The translations under genes were made by a program, and so were the position numbers. The notes beneath the pieces were generated by a model. It was not told where the DNA came from and did no database searches. It worked only from the letters and a program-made list of their open reading frames with translations. A stretch of 64,000 nt of DNA from Lentzea sp. NEAU-D7 (GTDB taxonomy: Bacteria; Actinomycetota; Actinomycetes; Mycobacteriales; Pseudonocardiaceae): NCBI RefSeq assembly GCF_026242055.1, contig NZ_JAPJDL010000022.1:1-64000 (forward strand), given 5' to 3'. Of this stretch, positions 26,568 through 36,758 are shown one piece after another. The first letter of the stretch is position 1; each line of letters begins with the position of its first letter.

Positions 26568-27737
26568 ATGACTTCACTGACGCACGCCGACTACCTGGCG
26601 TTGCGCCGCTTTCCCGCTCTGGACGGCCTGCGTGCGATTGCCGCGGTGCTGGTCGTCTTCTTCCACTACGGCGGACCGGACCGGCTCCAGGGCTGGGCCG
26701 GTGTCCAGATGTTCTTCGTCCTCAGCGGATTCCTGATCACCACGCTCATGCTGCGCGAAGAGCGGCGGACAGGCCGGATCTCGCTCAGTGAGTTCTACCT
26801 GCGGCGGGGGTTCCGGATCCTCCCCGTGTACTTCGTGGTCCTGCTCGTCACAGTCGTGGCGTCCGCGCTGGCCGGGACGTTCCTGAGCAACGGCATCGGC
26901 CCCGCGCTGCCGTACTTCCTCTCCTTCACCAACGAGTTCGCCGGCGCCAGCCCTTACGGGCAGTCCTGGTCGCTGGGCATCGAGCAGAAGTTCTACCTGG
27001 TCTGGCCGCTGGTGGCGATCGCGCTGGGCACCGTCGTGCTGCGCCGCCGTGCCGGTGCCGCCGCCCTCGGCATGCTGCTCGCGCTCGTGCTCGTGAACTT
27101 CACCACGTCGCACAGCAACCCCGGCTGGCCGTTGCACTACTTCTCGATCCTGACGGGCGTGCTGCTCGCGGTCGCTCTGCACAGCCCGCGCGGATTCGCC
27201 CTGCTGCGGCCGCTCACGAACCGGGCCGCGCAGGTCATCGTCTCGATCGGATTCGTCGCGGTGCACCTGAGCGTGAAGCCGATCGCCGGATTCCTCGACG
27301 GGATGAACGGAATTCCCGGTCACGTGCTCGTCATCCCGGTGTACGCGCTCGCGACGGCCGTGCTGCTGACAGCGATGATCGCGCCCGGACCGGCCACGAC
27401 GTTCCTGTCCGTAAAACCGATGGTGTTCGTCGGCGAGCGCTCGTACTCCCTTTACCTGGTGCAGACGATCGCCGCGACCGTCATCGCGTTCTTCTGGCCC
27501 GCGCTGTCCGGTCTCGGGCAGGCCGTCGTGGTCACGGCGCTGGGGCTGGCGCTGGCGAGCGTCCTGCACACGACCGTGGAGATCCCGATGATCAACCTCG
27601 GCCGGCGCGTGATCACCCGCCAGCGCGCGAAGACCGCTGTCCGGTCCGGCGTGGCTCAGCAGGGCGCGCCGCAGGCTCCCGCACCGCAGTCCGCGGAGTC
27701 GTCGCGGTTGGCGACCATCGGGCAGGCCCAGCCGTAG
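26568..27737 (+). CDS. Acyltransferase 3 family membrane protein (OafA/YrhL-like)
   Basis: A 389-aa integral membrane protein with about 10 transmembrane helices. The conserved start FPALDGLRAIAAVLVVFFHYG holds the catalytic His region (about 15-35; motif cited in part). The second signature is WSLGIEQKFYLVWPL, a variant of the usual WSLxIEEQFYLLWP. Such enzymes O-acetylate or acylate cell-envelope polysaccharides, lipids or secondary metabolites. The C-terminal 25-30 residues are Gln/Pro/Ala-rich and lie in an 82-bp overlap with the convergent LVIVD gene. The acyl acceptor cannot be inferred. Confidence 0.85.
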   Translation: MTSLTHADYLALRRFPALDGLRAIAAVLVVFFHYGGPDRLQGWAGVQMFFVLSGFLITTLMLREERRTGRISLSEFYLRRGFRILPVYFVVLLVTVVASALAGTFLSNGIGPALPYFLSFTNEFAGASPYGQSWSLGIEQKFYLVWPLVAIALGTVVLRRRAGAAALGMLLALVLVNFTTSHSNPGWPLHYFSILTGVLLAVALHSPRGFALLRPLTNRAAQVIVSIGFVAVHLSVKPIAGFLDGMNGIPGHVLVIPVYALATAVLLTAMIAPGPATTFLSVKPMVFVGERSYSLYLVQTIAATVIAFFWPALSGLGQAVVVTALGLALASVLHTTVEIPMINLGRRVITRQRAKTAVRSGVAQQGAPQAPAPQSAESSRLATIGQAQP

Positions 27738-29191
27738 AACGGGTTCGGGGCGAGCGGCACGGGCTCCCTGTCGCTCTCCCTGGCCAGTTCCCTGGCGTGG
27801 TGCGCGGTCAGCGTCACGGGAGTGCCGCTCGCCTGCGCCTCGTAGGCGCCCTTCTCCAGCTGCAGGATCTCGACGCCGCGCGAGATGTCCGCCACGAACA
27901 CGGTGCCGCGGTGCCAGTACGGCGCCCAGGACGTCGCGGTGTCCGGCCGCCAGTACCCGATCTGGATCGGCCTGGCCGGGTTGGAGATGTCCAGGAACCG
28001 GGTGCCCTGGTTGTACCAGGAGTAGGCCACGATCCTCTTCTGCACGTCGAAGTAGTGCGCGGAGCACGTGACGTTGCCGGGGATCGTGCCCTCCTGGTCG
28101 TCCGGGCTCCAGATGCCGACCGTCTTCATCTCCTTGGGCGTCTCGCCCCAGCCCTCGCCGTTGTGCGTGCCCTGCAGCGACGAGATGACGAAACGGCCCT
28201 CGGTCTTGCACGTGGGCGAGCCGAACGCCTCCTCGGTGTGCAGCAGCAGCGAGCCCGGCGGGTTCTCACGCGTGGGCAGCGGACCGTCGAGCAGCGTCCG
28301 GCCGGCCGGGCGGAACGAGTTGTGCGTGAACGAGGTCGGCATGTCCGCCTTCGGCACGGCACCGCCCGCGTACGGGACGGGGTCCCACGCCTTCGCCTCG
28401 CGGTACTCGCCGGTCAACGGGTCGCGGTGCCAGCCCTGCGTGTAGTAGCCGCGGGTGCCGTCGTCGCCCGCCACCCACGCGATGCCCTGGGCGTCGACCT
28501 GGACGTCGTGCGTGATCTTCCCCTCGCCCGCCCTGCCGCGGACGTCGACGGAGACCGGGAGTTCCTTCGGGGTCTTCGGATCGCGGATGTCCGTGACGAA
28601 GATCCGGCCGGTCCTGGCGTCCGACCTGTCCAGCCCGGCCGTCCAGAGGAAGGAGCAGTCGTTGACGCAGGTGCTGGTGTGGCCGGTGTTCTGCCGGTGG
28701 AAGCTGAGGATCCGGAGGTCGGCCGGGTCCACAGCGGACACGATGTAGTTGCCGGTCGGGCGGTCGCCGGGCAGCGCGCGGCCGAACGAGTTGACCTCAC
28801 GCGCCAGGAACGCGAGCTTGCGCTTGGGGTCGACGTTGATGTCCTCGTTCTCCCAGAAGCGCTTCGTCGGGTCGTCACCCGGCAGCGCCATCTCCTCCTT
28901 GGTGAGGTGGTCGAGGAGCTTCGGCTTGTCGAGATCGGTGACGTCGAACGTCTTGAGCCCGGTCTCCATGCTCACGAACGCCACGTCGCGCTTGCCGTAC
29001 TGGGCGAACGCGATCGAGATGGCCCGTTCGGTGCCGGGGAGCGAGGCTTTCAGGCGGACGTTCTTCGCCGCCGCCTGCAGTCGTGGTTTGTCCACCTCGG
29101 GAGTGCGGGGTTCGGCGGAAGCCGCCGAAGCCAGGCCTGCCGTGGTGAAGGCCAACAGGGTCGCCGCGGTGATCGTGGCAATAACCTTCAT
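27656..29191 (-). CDS. Secreted LVIVD-repeat protein
   Basis: A 511-aa exported protein with signal peptide MKVIATITAATLLAFTTAGL up to ASA-AEP. The mature part has beta-propeller-like LVIVD-type repeats (GLKTFDVTDLDKPKLLDHL, GRIFVTDIRDPKTPKELPV, GTRFLDISNPARPIQIGYW, GTVFVADISRGVEILQLE) and several paired cysteines (STCVNDCS, VTCSAHY). The C-terminus is Cys-rich (GWACPMVANRDDSADCGAGAC). No enzymatic site is recognised; a surface or adhesion role is a guess. It ends inside the 3' end of the acyltransferase gene. Confidence 0.8.
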   Translation of the reverse strand: MKVIATITAATLLAFTTAGLASAASAEPRTPEVDKPRLQAAAKNVRLKASLPGTERAISIAFAQYGKRDVAFVSMETGLKTFDVTDLDKPKLLDHLTKEEMALPGDDPTKRFWENEDINVDPKRKLAFLAREVNSFGRALPGDRPTGNYIVSAVDPADLRILSFHRQNTGHTSTCVNDCSFLWTAGLDRSDARTGRIFVTDIRDPKTPKELPVSVDVRGRAGEGKITHDVQVDAQGIAWVAGDDGTRGYYTQGWHRDPLTGEYREAKAWDPVPYAGGAVPKADMPTSFTHNSFRPAGRTLLDGPLPTRENPPGSLLLHTEEAFGSPTCKTEGRFVISSLQGTHNGEGWGETPKEMKTVGIWSPDDQEGTIPGNVTCSAHYFDVQKRIVAYSWYNQGTRFLDISNPARPIQIGYWRPDTATSWAPYWHRGTVFVADISRGVEILQLEKGAYEAQASGTPVTLTAHHARELARESDREPVPLAPNPFYGWACPMVANRDDSADCGAGACGAPC

Positions 29192-29284
29192 GGATCGACC
29201 CTGGCAGCGGCGCGAGCGGGACGTGTAGGTCCGAACGTCTGGTGCTGTCCCCGCCCACCGCCGGCCGCACTAGGGTTCTGGTCC

Positions 29285-29476
29285 GTGCAGGCGACCGTGT
29301 CTACTTTTAACAGTGACGGCTCTGCCGTCGTTCTGCGGGATGACGGCGTTCTCGTCGACGTGAGTGCCGAAGCCGTCACGGCGGGTGGCTGGCGAATGCT
29401 GCGTCCGGGGCAGCGGGTGACCCTCGAACGTAGCCCCGGCGGGGTCGTCACCGCTCTTCGGATGCCTGTTCTGTGA
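29285..29476 (+). CDS. Small cold-shock-domain-like protein
   Basis: A 63-aa protein whose pattern VQATVSTFNSDGSAVVLRDDGVLVDVSAEAV... LRPGQRVTLE follows the first strands and the last strand of a CspA-type OB fold. The RNP1 aromatic motif (KGFGFI) is missing and replaced by SAVVLRD. RNA binding is therefore uncertain. The GTG start at 29285 has TAGGGT 8 nt upstream and no ribosome binding site, suggesting a leaderless mRNA. It precedes ppk by 59 nt and may be part of the same transcript. Confidence 0.6.
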   Translation: MQATVSTFNSDGSAVVLRDDGVLVDVSAEAVTAGGWRMLRPGQRVTLERSPGGVVTALRMPVL

Positions 29477-29535
29477 CGAGGAGTTCACCGAACGGACGTC
29501 CTGGTTAGGGGCGCTCACGGCGATAGTGCGCCACA

Positions 29536-31815
29536 ATGCGTGACGTGAGCAAGGACGACAACGACGGTAAGGCGACACCCTCCCGACGCCGCACCCCGCG
29601 TGCGAAAGCGGAAGCGGCGACCCCGCGCAAACAGCCGCGCGCGGCGACCCGGCGAGTTTCGACGACCCGGGCGAAGGTCGAACGCGGCCCCACGGCCGCC
29701 GCCCCGTTGCGCGGCGTGCCTTCCGCACCGCCCGCGGTGACGTCCAGCGCGATCCCGACCGACCTCCCGGACGACCGGTACTTCAACCGTGAGCTGTCCT
29801 GGTTGGACTTCAACGCACGCGTGCTCGCACTGGCCGAGGACTCCTCGCAGCCGCTGCTGGAGCGCGCGAAGTTCCTCGCGATCTTCGCCTCGAACCTGGA
29901 CGAGTTCTACATGGTCCGGGTCGCGGGCCTGAAGCGGCGCGCGGAGACCGGTCTGTCGGTGCGCAGCGCGGACGGGCTCACGCCGCGAGAGCAGCTCGTG
30001 TCGATCTCCAAGCGCACGCAGGAACTCGTGGAGCAGCACGCCCGCACGTTCCTCGACCACATCCGGCCGGGCCTGGAAGAGCACCGGATCAGCATCGTGA
30101 CGTGGGGCGACCTCACGGACTACGACCGGCTGAGGCTCTCCAACTACTTCAGCGAGCAGGTGTTCCCGGTCCTGACGCCGCTCGCGGTCGACCCGGCGCA
30201 CCCGTTCCCCTACATCTCGGGGCTGTCGCTGAACCTCGCCGTGACCGTGCGCGACCCCGAGGGCGGCGGTGAGCGCTTCGCCCGCGTGAAGGTGCCGGAC
30301 AACGTGCCGCGCCTCGTCCGGGTGGAGGGGGACCGGTCCTCGTCCTCCGCGACCTTCCTGCCGCTGGAGGAACTCATCGCCGCGCACCTGGGCGAGCTGT
30401 TCACCGGCATGGAGGTCATCGAGTGCCACGCGTTCCGCGTGACGCGCAACGCGGACCTCGAGGTCGAGGAGGACCGCGACGAGGACCTGTTGCAGGCGCT
30501 GGAACGCGAGCTCGCGCGGCGCCGGTTCGGTCCGCCGGTGCGCCTGGAGGTCGCCGACGACATGACCGAGCACATGCTCGAACTGTTGTTGCGGGAGATG
30601 GAGGTCGACCCGCACGACGTCGTGACCGTGCCCGGCCTGCTCGACCTGTCGTGCCTGTGGCAGCTCTACGGCATCGACCGCAAGACGTTGAAGGACCCGG
30701 CGTTCGTGCCGGCGACGCACCCGGCGTTCGGGGAGCGCGAGACGCCCAAGAGCGTTTTCGCGACCCTGCGCGAGGGCGACGTCCTCGTGCACCACCCGTA
30801 CGACTCGTTCTCCACGTCGGTGCAGCGCTTCATCGAGCAGGCCGCGGCCGACCCGCACGTGCTCGCCATCAAGCAGACGCTGTACCGCACGTCCGGCGAC
30901 TCCCCCATCGTGGACGCGCTGATCGACGCGGCCGAGGCGGGCAAGCAGGTCGTGGCGCTGGTGGAGCTGAAGGCGCGCTTCGACGAGCAGGCGAACATCA
31001 AGTGGGCACGGGCGCTGGAAAAGGCGGGCGTGCACGTCGTCTACGGCCTGGTGGGCCTGAAGACGCACTGCAAGACGTCGCTCGTGGTGCGCCAAGAGGG
31101 CTCGACGATCCGCCGCTACTGCCACATCGGCACCGGCAACTACAACCCGAAGACCGCGCGGTTGTACGAGGACGTCGGCATTCTGACCGCCGAGCCGACG
31201 ATCGGCGCGGACCTCACCGACCTGTTCAACGTGCTGACCGGCTACGCCCGCCAGGACGAGTACCGCTCGCTCCTCGTCGCGCCCTACGGCGTCCGCAAGG
31301 GCATCGTCGACCGCATCAACATGGAGATCGAGCGCGCGCAGGCCGGTGAGCCCTCGGGCGTGCGCATCAAGGTGAACTCGCTCGTGGACGAGCAGGTCAT
31401 CGACGCGCTCTACCGGGCGTCGCAGGCCGGCGTGCCCGTCGACGTGGTGGTGCGCGGCATCTGCGGCCTGAAGCCGGGCATCAAGGGGCTGTCGGAGAAC
31501 ATCCGGGTGCGGTCGATCCTGGGCCGGTTCCTGGAGCACTCGCGCGTCTTCCACTTCGTCGCCTGCGACGAGTACTGGATCGGCAGCGCGGACATGATGC
31601 ACCGCAACCTGGACCGCCGCGTCGAGGTGGCCCTGCGCGTGGCCGACCCGCGCCTGACCAAGCAGCTGGGCGACATGTTCGAGTCCGCGCTCGACCCGCA
31701 CACGCGCTGCTGGGTGCTGCGCCCTGACGGAGAATGGGACGCCTCGCCCGCGGACGGCTCGTCCGTGCGGGACCACCAGATGGAACTGCTGCACAGGCAC
31801 GGAGCTCTTGGGTGA
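29536..31815 (+). CDS. ppk: Polyphosphate kinase 1
   Basis: Makes inorganic polyphosphate from ATP, reversibly. At 759 aa the four PPK1 domains are present: N domain from [20 protein letters not shown] (about 82-101), the head domain, and two phospholipase-D-like domains. The autophosphorylated His is in GLKTHCKTS, and the second HKD-like motif is [10 protein letters not shown]. The first 75 residues are a basic, Pro/Ala/Arg-rich extension that is probably disordered. The ATG at 29536 has GATAGT 8 nt before it; a GTG three codons later is an alternative. The stop overlaps the next gene (GTGA). Matches Rv2984. Confidence 0.95.
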   Translation: MRDVSKDDNDGKATPSRRRTPRAKAEAATPRKQPRAATRRVSTTRAKVERGPTAAAPLRGVPSAPPAVTSSAIPTDLPDDRYFNRELSWLDFNARVLALAEDSSQPLLERAKFLAIFASNLDEFYMVRVAGLKRRAETGLSVRSADGLTPREQLVSISKRTQELVEQHARTFLDHIRPGLEEHRISIVTWGDLTDYDRLRLSNYFSEQVFPVLTPLAVDPAHPFPYISGLSLNLAVTVRDPEGGGERFARVKVPDNVPRLVRVEGDRSSSSATFLPLEELIAAHLGELFTGMEVIECHAFRVTRNADLEVEEDRDEDLLQALERELARRRFGPPVRLEVADDMTEHMLELLLREMEVDPHDVVTVPGLLDLSCLWQLYGIDRKTLKDPAFVPATHPAFGERETPKSVFATLREGDVLVHHPYDSFSTSVQRFIEQAAADPHVLAIKQTLYRTSGDSPIVDALIDAAEAGKQVVALVELKARFDEQANIKWARALEKAGVHVVYGLVGLKTHCKTSLVVRQEGSTIRRYCHIGTGNYNPKTARLYEDVGILTAEPTIGADLTDLFNVLTGYARQDEYRSLLVAPYGVRKGIVDRINMEIERAQAGEPSGVRIKVNSLVDEQVIDALYRASQAGVPVDVVVRGICGLKPGIKGLSENIRVRSILGRFLEHSRVFHFVACDEYWIGSADMMHRNLDRRVEVALRVADPRLTKQLGDMFESALDPHTRCWVLRPDGEWDASPADGSSVRDHQMELLHRHGALG

Positions 31816-32732
31816 TCAAAGCTGCTGGGGCGGTGCTCTGGCGCGATGCCGACGGTGACGTCGAAGTCGCGGTGGTGCACCGCCAGCGTTATGACGACTG
31901 GTCCCTGCCGAAAGGCAAACTGGACCACGGAGAGACGATTCCGGCCTGTGCGGTGCGGGAGGTGGAAGAGGAGACGGGCTTCTCCTGCGTCCTCGGCCGT
32001 CATCTCCGGCAGGTGTCGTATTCGGTGAAGGGCGTGCCGAAGACGGTCGACTACTACTCCGCTCAGGCCGTTTCCGGTTCTTTCGTCCCCAATGAAGAGG
32101 TCGATCTGCTGCGGTGGCTGCCGATCGCCCAGGCGTCGGAACTGCTGACCTATGAGCCCGACCGGGACGTGCTGACCGAGTTCGCCCGCCTGCCCGCGGA
32201 CCTGCTGATCGTTCTGCTGGTGCGGCACGCGAAGGCCGGGAAGCGATCGGAGTGGAACGGCGACGACGACCTCCGCCCGCTCTCAGACGCGGGCTGGCGC
32301 CAGGCCGCGGCACTGCGCGCCCTGTTGCCCCTGTGGGCGCCTGCGCGCGTTCACACGGCGCCCAGAGTGCGTTGCGTGGACACCGTGCGGGGCGTGGCCG
32401 AGGACCTGGACGTGGAGATGGTCGAGGAGCCGCGCCTGTCGGAGGAGGGCTACTGGCCCGATCCGGACGCCGGCCTCGTGCGACTGCTGGAGGTCGCCGC
32501 TCTCGAGGGCCGCGCCGTCCTCTCCTCGCAGGGCGGCGTGATCCCGTCCATCGTGCAGTCGCTGGCCGAGCTGGGCGGGCTGCGGCTCGAGGAGATCCCC
32601 TGCAAGAAGGGCAGCACGTGGGTGCTGGCCTTCACCAGGCCGTTCGGCACCTGGTCTACTTCGGACTCGCCTTCGCACTGGCCAACCCTGGTGTCGGCGC
32701 ACTACCTGGCCTCCGCGCTGGCCCGACCCTGA
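31812..32732 (+). CDS. mutT1: MutT1-like protein: Nudix hydrolase fused to histidine phosphatase
   Basis: A 306-aa two-domain protein. The Nudix box [20 protein letters not shown] is at about residues 36-55, and an RHG-type phosphatase domain starts with [14 protein letters not shown] near 135 and ends in [10 protein letters not shown]. The mycobacterial homologue MutT1 (Rv2985) hydrolyses 8-oxo-GTP/8-oxo-dGTP and diadenosine polyphosphates. The GTG start overlaps the ppk stop, so the two are translationally coupled, which fits a link between polyphosphate and nucleotide pools. Confidence 0.92.
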   Translation: MIKAAGAVLWRDADGDVEVAVVHRQRYDDWSLPKGKLDHGETIPACAVREVEEETGFSCVLGRHLRQVSYSVKGVPKTVDYYSAQAVSGSFVPNEEVDLLRWLPIAQASELLTYEPDRDVLTEFARLPADLLIVLLVRHAKAGKRSEWNGDDDLRPLSDAGWRQAAALRALLPLWAPARVHTAPRVRCVDTVRGVAEDLDVEMVEEPRLSEEGYWPDPDAGLVRLLEVAALEGRAVLSSQGGVIPSIVQSLAELGGLRLEEIPCKKGSTWVLAFTRPFGTWSTSDSPSHWPTLVSAHYLASALARP

Positions 32733-33063
32733 GGCCGTCTGCAGACGTTTTCAACCGCCGTCTTCCCTCTCCGACGAAAGTTCGCCTGTGGCAACCAAGT
32801 CGGGCCGGAAGGCGGCGGTTTCGCTTGTGCCGGGGGTGTTCACAGGCGTGACTGCGTTGTTTCTCTGCGTTCGCAGGCGTGCCGGCGTTATTTCTATTGG
32901 AGCGCCACACGTTCTTGGCCCGCGCCCGATCCGCGAGTTCGCGTCGGTCGTCCGGCCGCCGTCTGCGGAGCAGCGGCAGAAAAACACGAAGGCCCCGGTG
33001 TGCGCACACCGGGGCCTTCCGCGTTGGAGCTGAAGTGACGCAGCCTCCCGCAGGAGGCCCGTC
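32733..33063. other. Gene-free stretch between mutT1 and hupB
   Basis: No gene seen in 331 bp. CGTCTGCAGACG followed by TTTT (32736-32751) begins just beyond the mutT1 stop and may help end its transcript. The hupB terminator occupies 32989-33018. Confidence 0.6.
32989..33018 (-). terminator. Terminator of hupB
   Basis: AAGGCCCCGGTGTGC (32989-33003) is followed directly by its exact reverse complement (33004-33018). On the minus strand the hairpin is followed by CGTGTTTTT, so it ends hupB transcription; it may also block mutT1 read-through. Confidence 0.85.
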
Positions 33064-33735
33064 TCACTTCTTCTTGGCAGCCGTCTTGCGAGCAGCCGGC
33101 TTCGCAGCCGCGGTCTTCGCGGCGGGCTTGGCAGCGGCCGTCGTCTTGGCAGCGGCCGGCTTGGCAGCAGCCGTGGTGCGCTTGGCCGGAGCCTTCGCGG
33201 CGGCAGCCGGCTTCGCGGCGGCGGCCTTGGTGGCGGTCGCCTTCGCGGGCGCCTTGGCAGCAGCGGGCTTCGCCGCGGCCGTGGTGGTGCGACGGGTCGC
33301 GGGCGCCTTGGTGGCGGCCGCGGCCGTGCGGGTACGCGTCGTGGTCGTCGCGCGGGTCGTCGCGGCCTTGGTCGCCGGAGCCTTGGCAGCCGCGGGCTTC
33401 GCGGCGGCAGCGGCGGCGGGCTTCGCGGCGGCCTTGGCGGCAACGGCCTTCGGCAGCTTCTTCGCACCGCTGATGACGTCCTTGAACGTCGAGCCGGGGC
33501 GGAACGCGGGCACGTTGGTCTTCTTGACCTTCACGGTCTCGCCCGTGCGCGGGTTGCGCGCGGTGCGAGCCGCACGGGCGCGCTTCTCGAAGACGCCGAA
33601 GCCCGTGATGTTGACCTTCTCGCCCTTGTTGACGCTGCGGACGATCACGTCCACGAGGCCGTCAACAGCAGCACCGGCGGTCTTCTTGTCTCCAAGGCGC
33701 TCGGCGAGCGCCTCGATGAGCTGGGCCTTATTCAC
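33064..33735 (-). CDS. hupB: DNA-binding protein HU with Lys/Ala-rich tail
   Basis: Nucleoid-associated protein of 223 aa. Residues 1-90 are a typical HU fold ([20 protein letters not shown]... [21 protein letters not shown], the latter including the DNA-binding arm). Residues 95-223 are a low-complexity tail made of [13 protein letters not shown] and TTAAAK repeats, like histone H1 and like mycobacterial HupB (Rv2986c). The start is at 33735. Gene order mutT1-hupB-leuD is the conserved one. Confidence 0.96.
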   Translation of the reverse strand: MNKAQLIEALAERLGDKKTAGAAVDGLVDVIVRSVNKGEKVNITGFGVFEKRARAARTARNPRTGETVKVKKTNVPAFRPGSTFKDVISGAKKLPKAVAAKAAAKPAAAAAAKPAAAKAPATKAATTRATTTTRTRTAAAATKAPATRRTTTAAAKPAAAKAPAKATATKAAAAKPAAAAKAPAKRTTAAAKPAAAKTTAAAKPAAKTAAAKPAARKTAAKKK

Positions 33736-33881
33736 CGTCAGTCCCTCCCAGGACGCTCACGGCCCTAAGAGACGGGCCGACTAGAACGCAACGGTAGGCC
33801 CAAAACGCGAGAAATACCAATCGCCACGCCAGATTTTTCGTTGTGGCGTGGCTAATTGCGCCCCTTCGAGGGACAGGAGGC

Positions 33882-33915
33882 GCCGGATTCACCCCTGGAG
33901 AAGGGGGAATCCGGC
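33882..33915 (-). terminator. Terminator after leuD
   Basis: GCCGGATTC (from 33882) pairs with GAATCCGGC (to 33915), and the inner CCCCT pairs with AGGGG around a GGAGA loop with one bulged base. It begins 6 nt past the leuD stop. Confidence 0.75.
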
Positions 33916-33921
33916 CCCCTC

Positions 33922-34524
33922 TCAGACCGCCGGAAGCGGATCCGTTGTGGGCAGCCAAGTCTGGCGATTGCCCTCGAATGCGCTGATCTCGGGCTCGTGG
34001 CGCAGCGTCAAAGCGATGTCGTCGAGGCCTTCCAGAAGGCGCCAGCGGGTGTAGTCGTCGATCTCGAACGGGGCTACCAAGTCCTTGGCGCGAACGGTCT
34101 TGTCGGTGAGGTCCACCGTGACCGGCGTGCCGGGCTCGGACTCCAGCAACTTCCACAGCAGCTCGACATCGGACTGGCTGCACTGCGCCGCCACGAGCCC
34201 CTGCTTGCCGGAGTTGCCCCGGAAGATGTCCGCGAACCGGGACGAGACGACGACCCGGAAGCCGTAGTCCATCAACGCCCAGACGGCGTGTTCCCGAGAG
34301 GACCCGGTGCCGAAGTCGGGACCCGCGACGAGCACGCTGCCCGCCTTGAAGGGCTCCTGGTTGAGGATGAAGTTCTCGTCACCGCGCCAGGCGGCGAAGA
34401 GCCCGTCCTCGAACCCGGTGCGGGTCACGCGCTTGAGGTAGACGGCCGGGATGATCTGGTCGGTGTCCACGTTGGACCTGCGCAGCGGCACACCGACGCC
34501 CGTGTGGGTGGTGAAGGCATCCAT
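33922..34524 (-). CDS. leuD: 3-isopropylmalate dehydratase small subunit
   Basis: Swivel-domain subunit of isopropylmalate isomerase in leucine synthesis. It has 200 aa. It begins [20 protein letters not shown] and holds [29 protein letters not shown] (substrate-binding loop) and [10 protein letters not shown]. It starts 2 nt after the leuC stop, so it is coupled to leuC. Confidence 0.96.
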   Translation of the reverse strand: MDAFTTHTGVGVPLRRSNVDTDQIIPAVYLKRVTRTGFEDGLFAAWRGDENFILNQEPFKAGSVLVAGPDFGTGSSREHAVWALMDYGFRVVVSSRFADIFRGNSGKQGLVAAQCSQSDVELLWKLLESEPGTPVTVDLTDKTVRAKDLVAPFEIDDYTRWRLLEGLDDIALTLRHEPEISAFEGNRQTWLPTTDPLPAV

Positions 34525-34526
34525 GG

Positions 34527-35933
34527 TCAGTTCTCCAGGTCTGCGGGGGCCGACAGGGTGCCGCGCACGGCCGTGGCGGCGGCGACGAGCGGGGAGACGA
34601 GGTGCGTCCGGCCGCCCTTGCCCTGCCTGCCCTCGAAGTTGCGGTTCGAGGTCGACGCGCTGCGCTCGCCGGGCGCGAGCTGATCCGGGTTCATGCCAAG
34701 GCACATCGAGCAGCCGGCCTGCCGCCATTCGGCGCCCGCGTCGAGGAACACCTTGTCCAGGCCCTCGTCCTCCGCCTGCTTGCGCACCCGCATCGAACCG
34801 GGGACGACCAGCATCCGTACTCCTGAAGCGACGCGCTTCCCCTTGATGACGTCCGCCGCGGCCCGCAGGTCCTCGATGCGCCCGTTGGTGCAGGAGCCGA
34901 GGAACACCGTGTCCACGCGGATGTCGCGCAGCGGCGTGCCGGGCTCGAGGCCCATGTACGTCAGCGCCTTCTCGGCGGCCACGCGCTCGTTCTCGTCCAC
35001 GATCTTCTCGGGATCGGGGATGGTGGCGCTCAGGGGCAGGCCCTGGCCGGGGTTCGTGCCCCACGTGACGAACGGCGTGAGCTCCGCCGCGTCGATGGTC
35101 ACTTCCGCGTCGAACGTCGCGTCGTCGTCGGTGCGCAGCGTCTTCCAGTACTCGACGGCCGCGTCCCAGTCCGCGCCGGACGGTGCGTGCGGACGCCCGG
35201 AGATGTAGTCGAAAGTCGTGTCGTCCGGTGCGATCATGCCGGCGCGGGCACCCGCCTCGATCGACATGTTGCAGACCGTCATGCGCGCTTCCATCGACAG
35301 CGCCTCGATGGCGCTGCCGCGGTACTCGAGCACGTAGCCCTGCCCGCCACCGGTTCCGATCTTCGCGATGACGGCGAGGATGATGTCCTTCGCCGTGACG
35401 CCCTCGCCGAGCGCGCCGTTGACGTTGATGGCCATCGTCTTGAACGGGCGCAGCGGCAACGTCTGCGTCGCCATCACGTGCTCGACCTCGGACGTGCCGA
35501 TGCCGAACGCGAGCGCGCCGAACGCACCGTGGGTGCTCGTGTGACTGTCGCCGCACACCACCGTCATGCCCGGCTGCGTGAGGCCGAGCTGCGGCCCGAC
35601 CACGTGGACGATGCCCTGCTCGAAGTCCCCCATCGGGTGCAGCCGCAGCCCGAACTCCGCGCAGTTGCGCCGGAGCGTCTCAACCTGCGTGCGCGACACG
35701 AGATCCGCGATCGGCTTGTCGATGTCGACGGTCGGAACGTTGTGATCCTCGGTGGCGATCGTGAGATCGGGCCTGCGCAGCTTGCGGTTGGCAAGGCGGA
35801 GCCCGTCGAAAGCCTGGGGGCTGGTGACTTCGTGCAGCAGGTGGAGGTCGATGTAAAGCAGGTCCGGCTCCGCGCCACTTCCGTGGCGCACAACGTGTGC
35901 CTCCCACACCTTCTCCGCGAGCGTGCGGCTCAT
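34527..35933 (-). CDS. leuC: 3-isopropylmalate dehydratase large subunit
   Basis: Fe-S subunit of isopropylmalate isomerase, 468 aa, which with LeuD converts 2- to 3-isopropylmalate. The 4Fe-4S ligands are in FLGSCTNGR and [31 protein letters not shown] is the signature. The ATG at 35933 ([13 protein letters not shown]) follows GGGAGATGTCGCG. It is divergent from the IclR regulator across only 73 bp, so both promoters and any operator must overlap. Confidence 0.96.
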   Translation of the reverse strand: MSRTLAEKVWEAHVVRHGSGAEPDLLYIDLHLLHEVTSPQAFDGLRLANRKLRRPDLTIATEDHNVPTVDIDKPIADLVSRTQVETLRRNCAEFGLRLHPMGDFEQGIVHVVGPQLGLTQPGMTVVCGDSHTSTHGAFGALAFGIGTSEVEHVMATQTLPLRPFKTMAINVNGALGEGVTAKDIILAVIAKIGTGGGQGYVLEYRGSAIEALSMEARMTVCNMSIEAGARAGMIAPDDTTFDYISGRPHAPSGADWDAAVEYWKTLRTDDDATFDAEVTIDAAELTPFVTWGTNPGQGLPLSATIPDPEKIVDENERVAAEKALTYMGLEPGTPLRDIRVDTVFLGSCTNGRIEDLRAAADVIKGKRVASGVRMLVVPGSMRVRKQAEDEGLDKVFLDAGAEWRQAGCSMCLGMNPDQLAPGERSASTSNRNFEGRQGKGGRTHLVSPLVAAATAVRGTLSAPADLEN

Positions 35934-36006
35934 CGCGACATCTCCCACATCATGGACGCGCCGACAGATCTGGACTTCTCACTGTCTGGGAAGTTAGTAT
36001 CGGCTT

Positions 36007-36708
36007 GTGGGACAGCATAGCGGGATCGGCGTGCTGGACAAGGCAGTGGCCGTGTTGAACGCCGTAGCAAAAGATCCTTGTGGCCTGGCCGAGTTGTGCA
36101 ACCGCACCGGCCTGCCGCGGGCGACCGCGCACCGCCTGGCCGTGGGCCTGGAGGTGCACCGGTTGCTGCGCCGGGGCTCCGACGGCCGCTGGCGCCCAGG
36201 AGCGGCTCTGGCCGAACTGGCAGGCGGCGCAACGGACCCGTTGCTGGATGCCGCTTCTTCAGTACTGCCGCGCCTGCGCGACATCACGGGCGAGAGCGTG
36301 CAGCTCTACCGCCGCGACGGCATGCAACGAGTCTGCGTCTCCTCGGCGGAACCTCCGTCGGGCCTGCGGGACACGGTCCCGATCGGCGCGAGGCTCCCGA
36401 TGACAGCGGGCTCGGGCGCCAAGGTTCTGGCCGCGTGGTCGGACCCGGGCACCCAACGCGCCGTCCTGGCCGACGCCGTCTACGGCGAACGCACTCTCCT
36501 TGAAGTCCGCCGCCGAGGCTGGGCCCAAAGCGTCGCAGAACGAGAACCAGGCGTGGCCTCGGTCTCGGCCCCGGTACGAGACTCCGCGGGCGCAGTAGTG
36601 GCAGCAGTCTCAGTCTCGGGCCCCATCGACCGCATGGGCCGCCGCCCAGGAGCCCGCTGGGCAGCAGACCTACTGGCAGCAGCCGAAGCACTACAAAGCC
36701 GTCTCTAA
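36007..36708 (+). CDS. ndgR: IclR-family regulator, NdgR/LtbR-like
   Basis: A 233-aa IclR regulator. The N-terminal winged helix (GVLDKAVAVLNAVAKDPCGL...RATAHRLAVGLEVHRLL, to about residue 55) is followed by the effector-binding GAF-like domain (ETS VQLYRRDGMQRVCV, LPMTAGSGAKVLAAW). In Streptomyces (NdgR), Corynebacterium (LtbR) and M. tuberculosis (Rv2989) the orthologue lies divergent from leuCD and controls leucine genes; the same layout here supports that role. The GTG start has TAGTAT 6 nt upstream, indicating a leaderless mRNA. Confidence 0.88.
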   Translation: MGQHSGIGVLDKAVAVLNAVAKDPCGLAELCNRTGLPRATAHRLAVGLEVHRLLRRGSDGRWRPGAALAELAGGATDPLLDAASSVLPRLRDITGESVQLYRRDGMQRVCVSSAEPPSGLRDTVPIGARLPMTAGSGAKVLAAWSDPGTQRAVLADAVYGERTLLEVRRRGWAQSVAEREPGVASVSAPVRDSAGAVVAAVSVSGPIDRMGRRPGARWAADLLAAAEALQSRL

Positions 36709-36722
36709 AGCACCAATCTCTC

Positions 36723-36758
36723 CGAAGGCCGCCCTCCCCACGGGAAGGGCGGCCTTCG
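36723..36758 (+). terminator. Terminator of the IclR gene
   Basis: CGAAGGCCGCCCT (36723-36735) and AGGGCGGCCTTCG (36746-36758) form a 13-bp perfect stem with a 10-nt loop, 15 nt past the stop codon. Confidence 0.85.
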
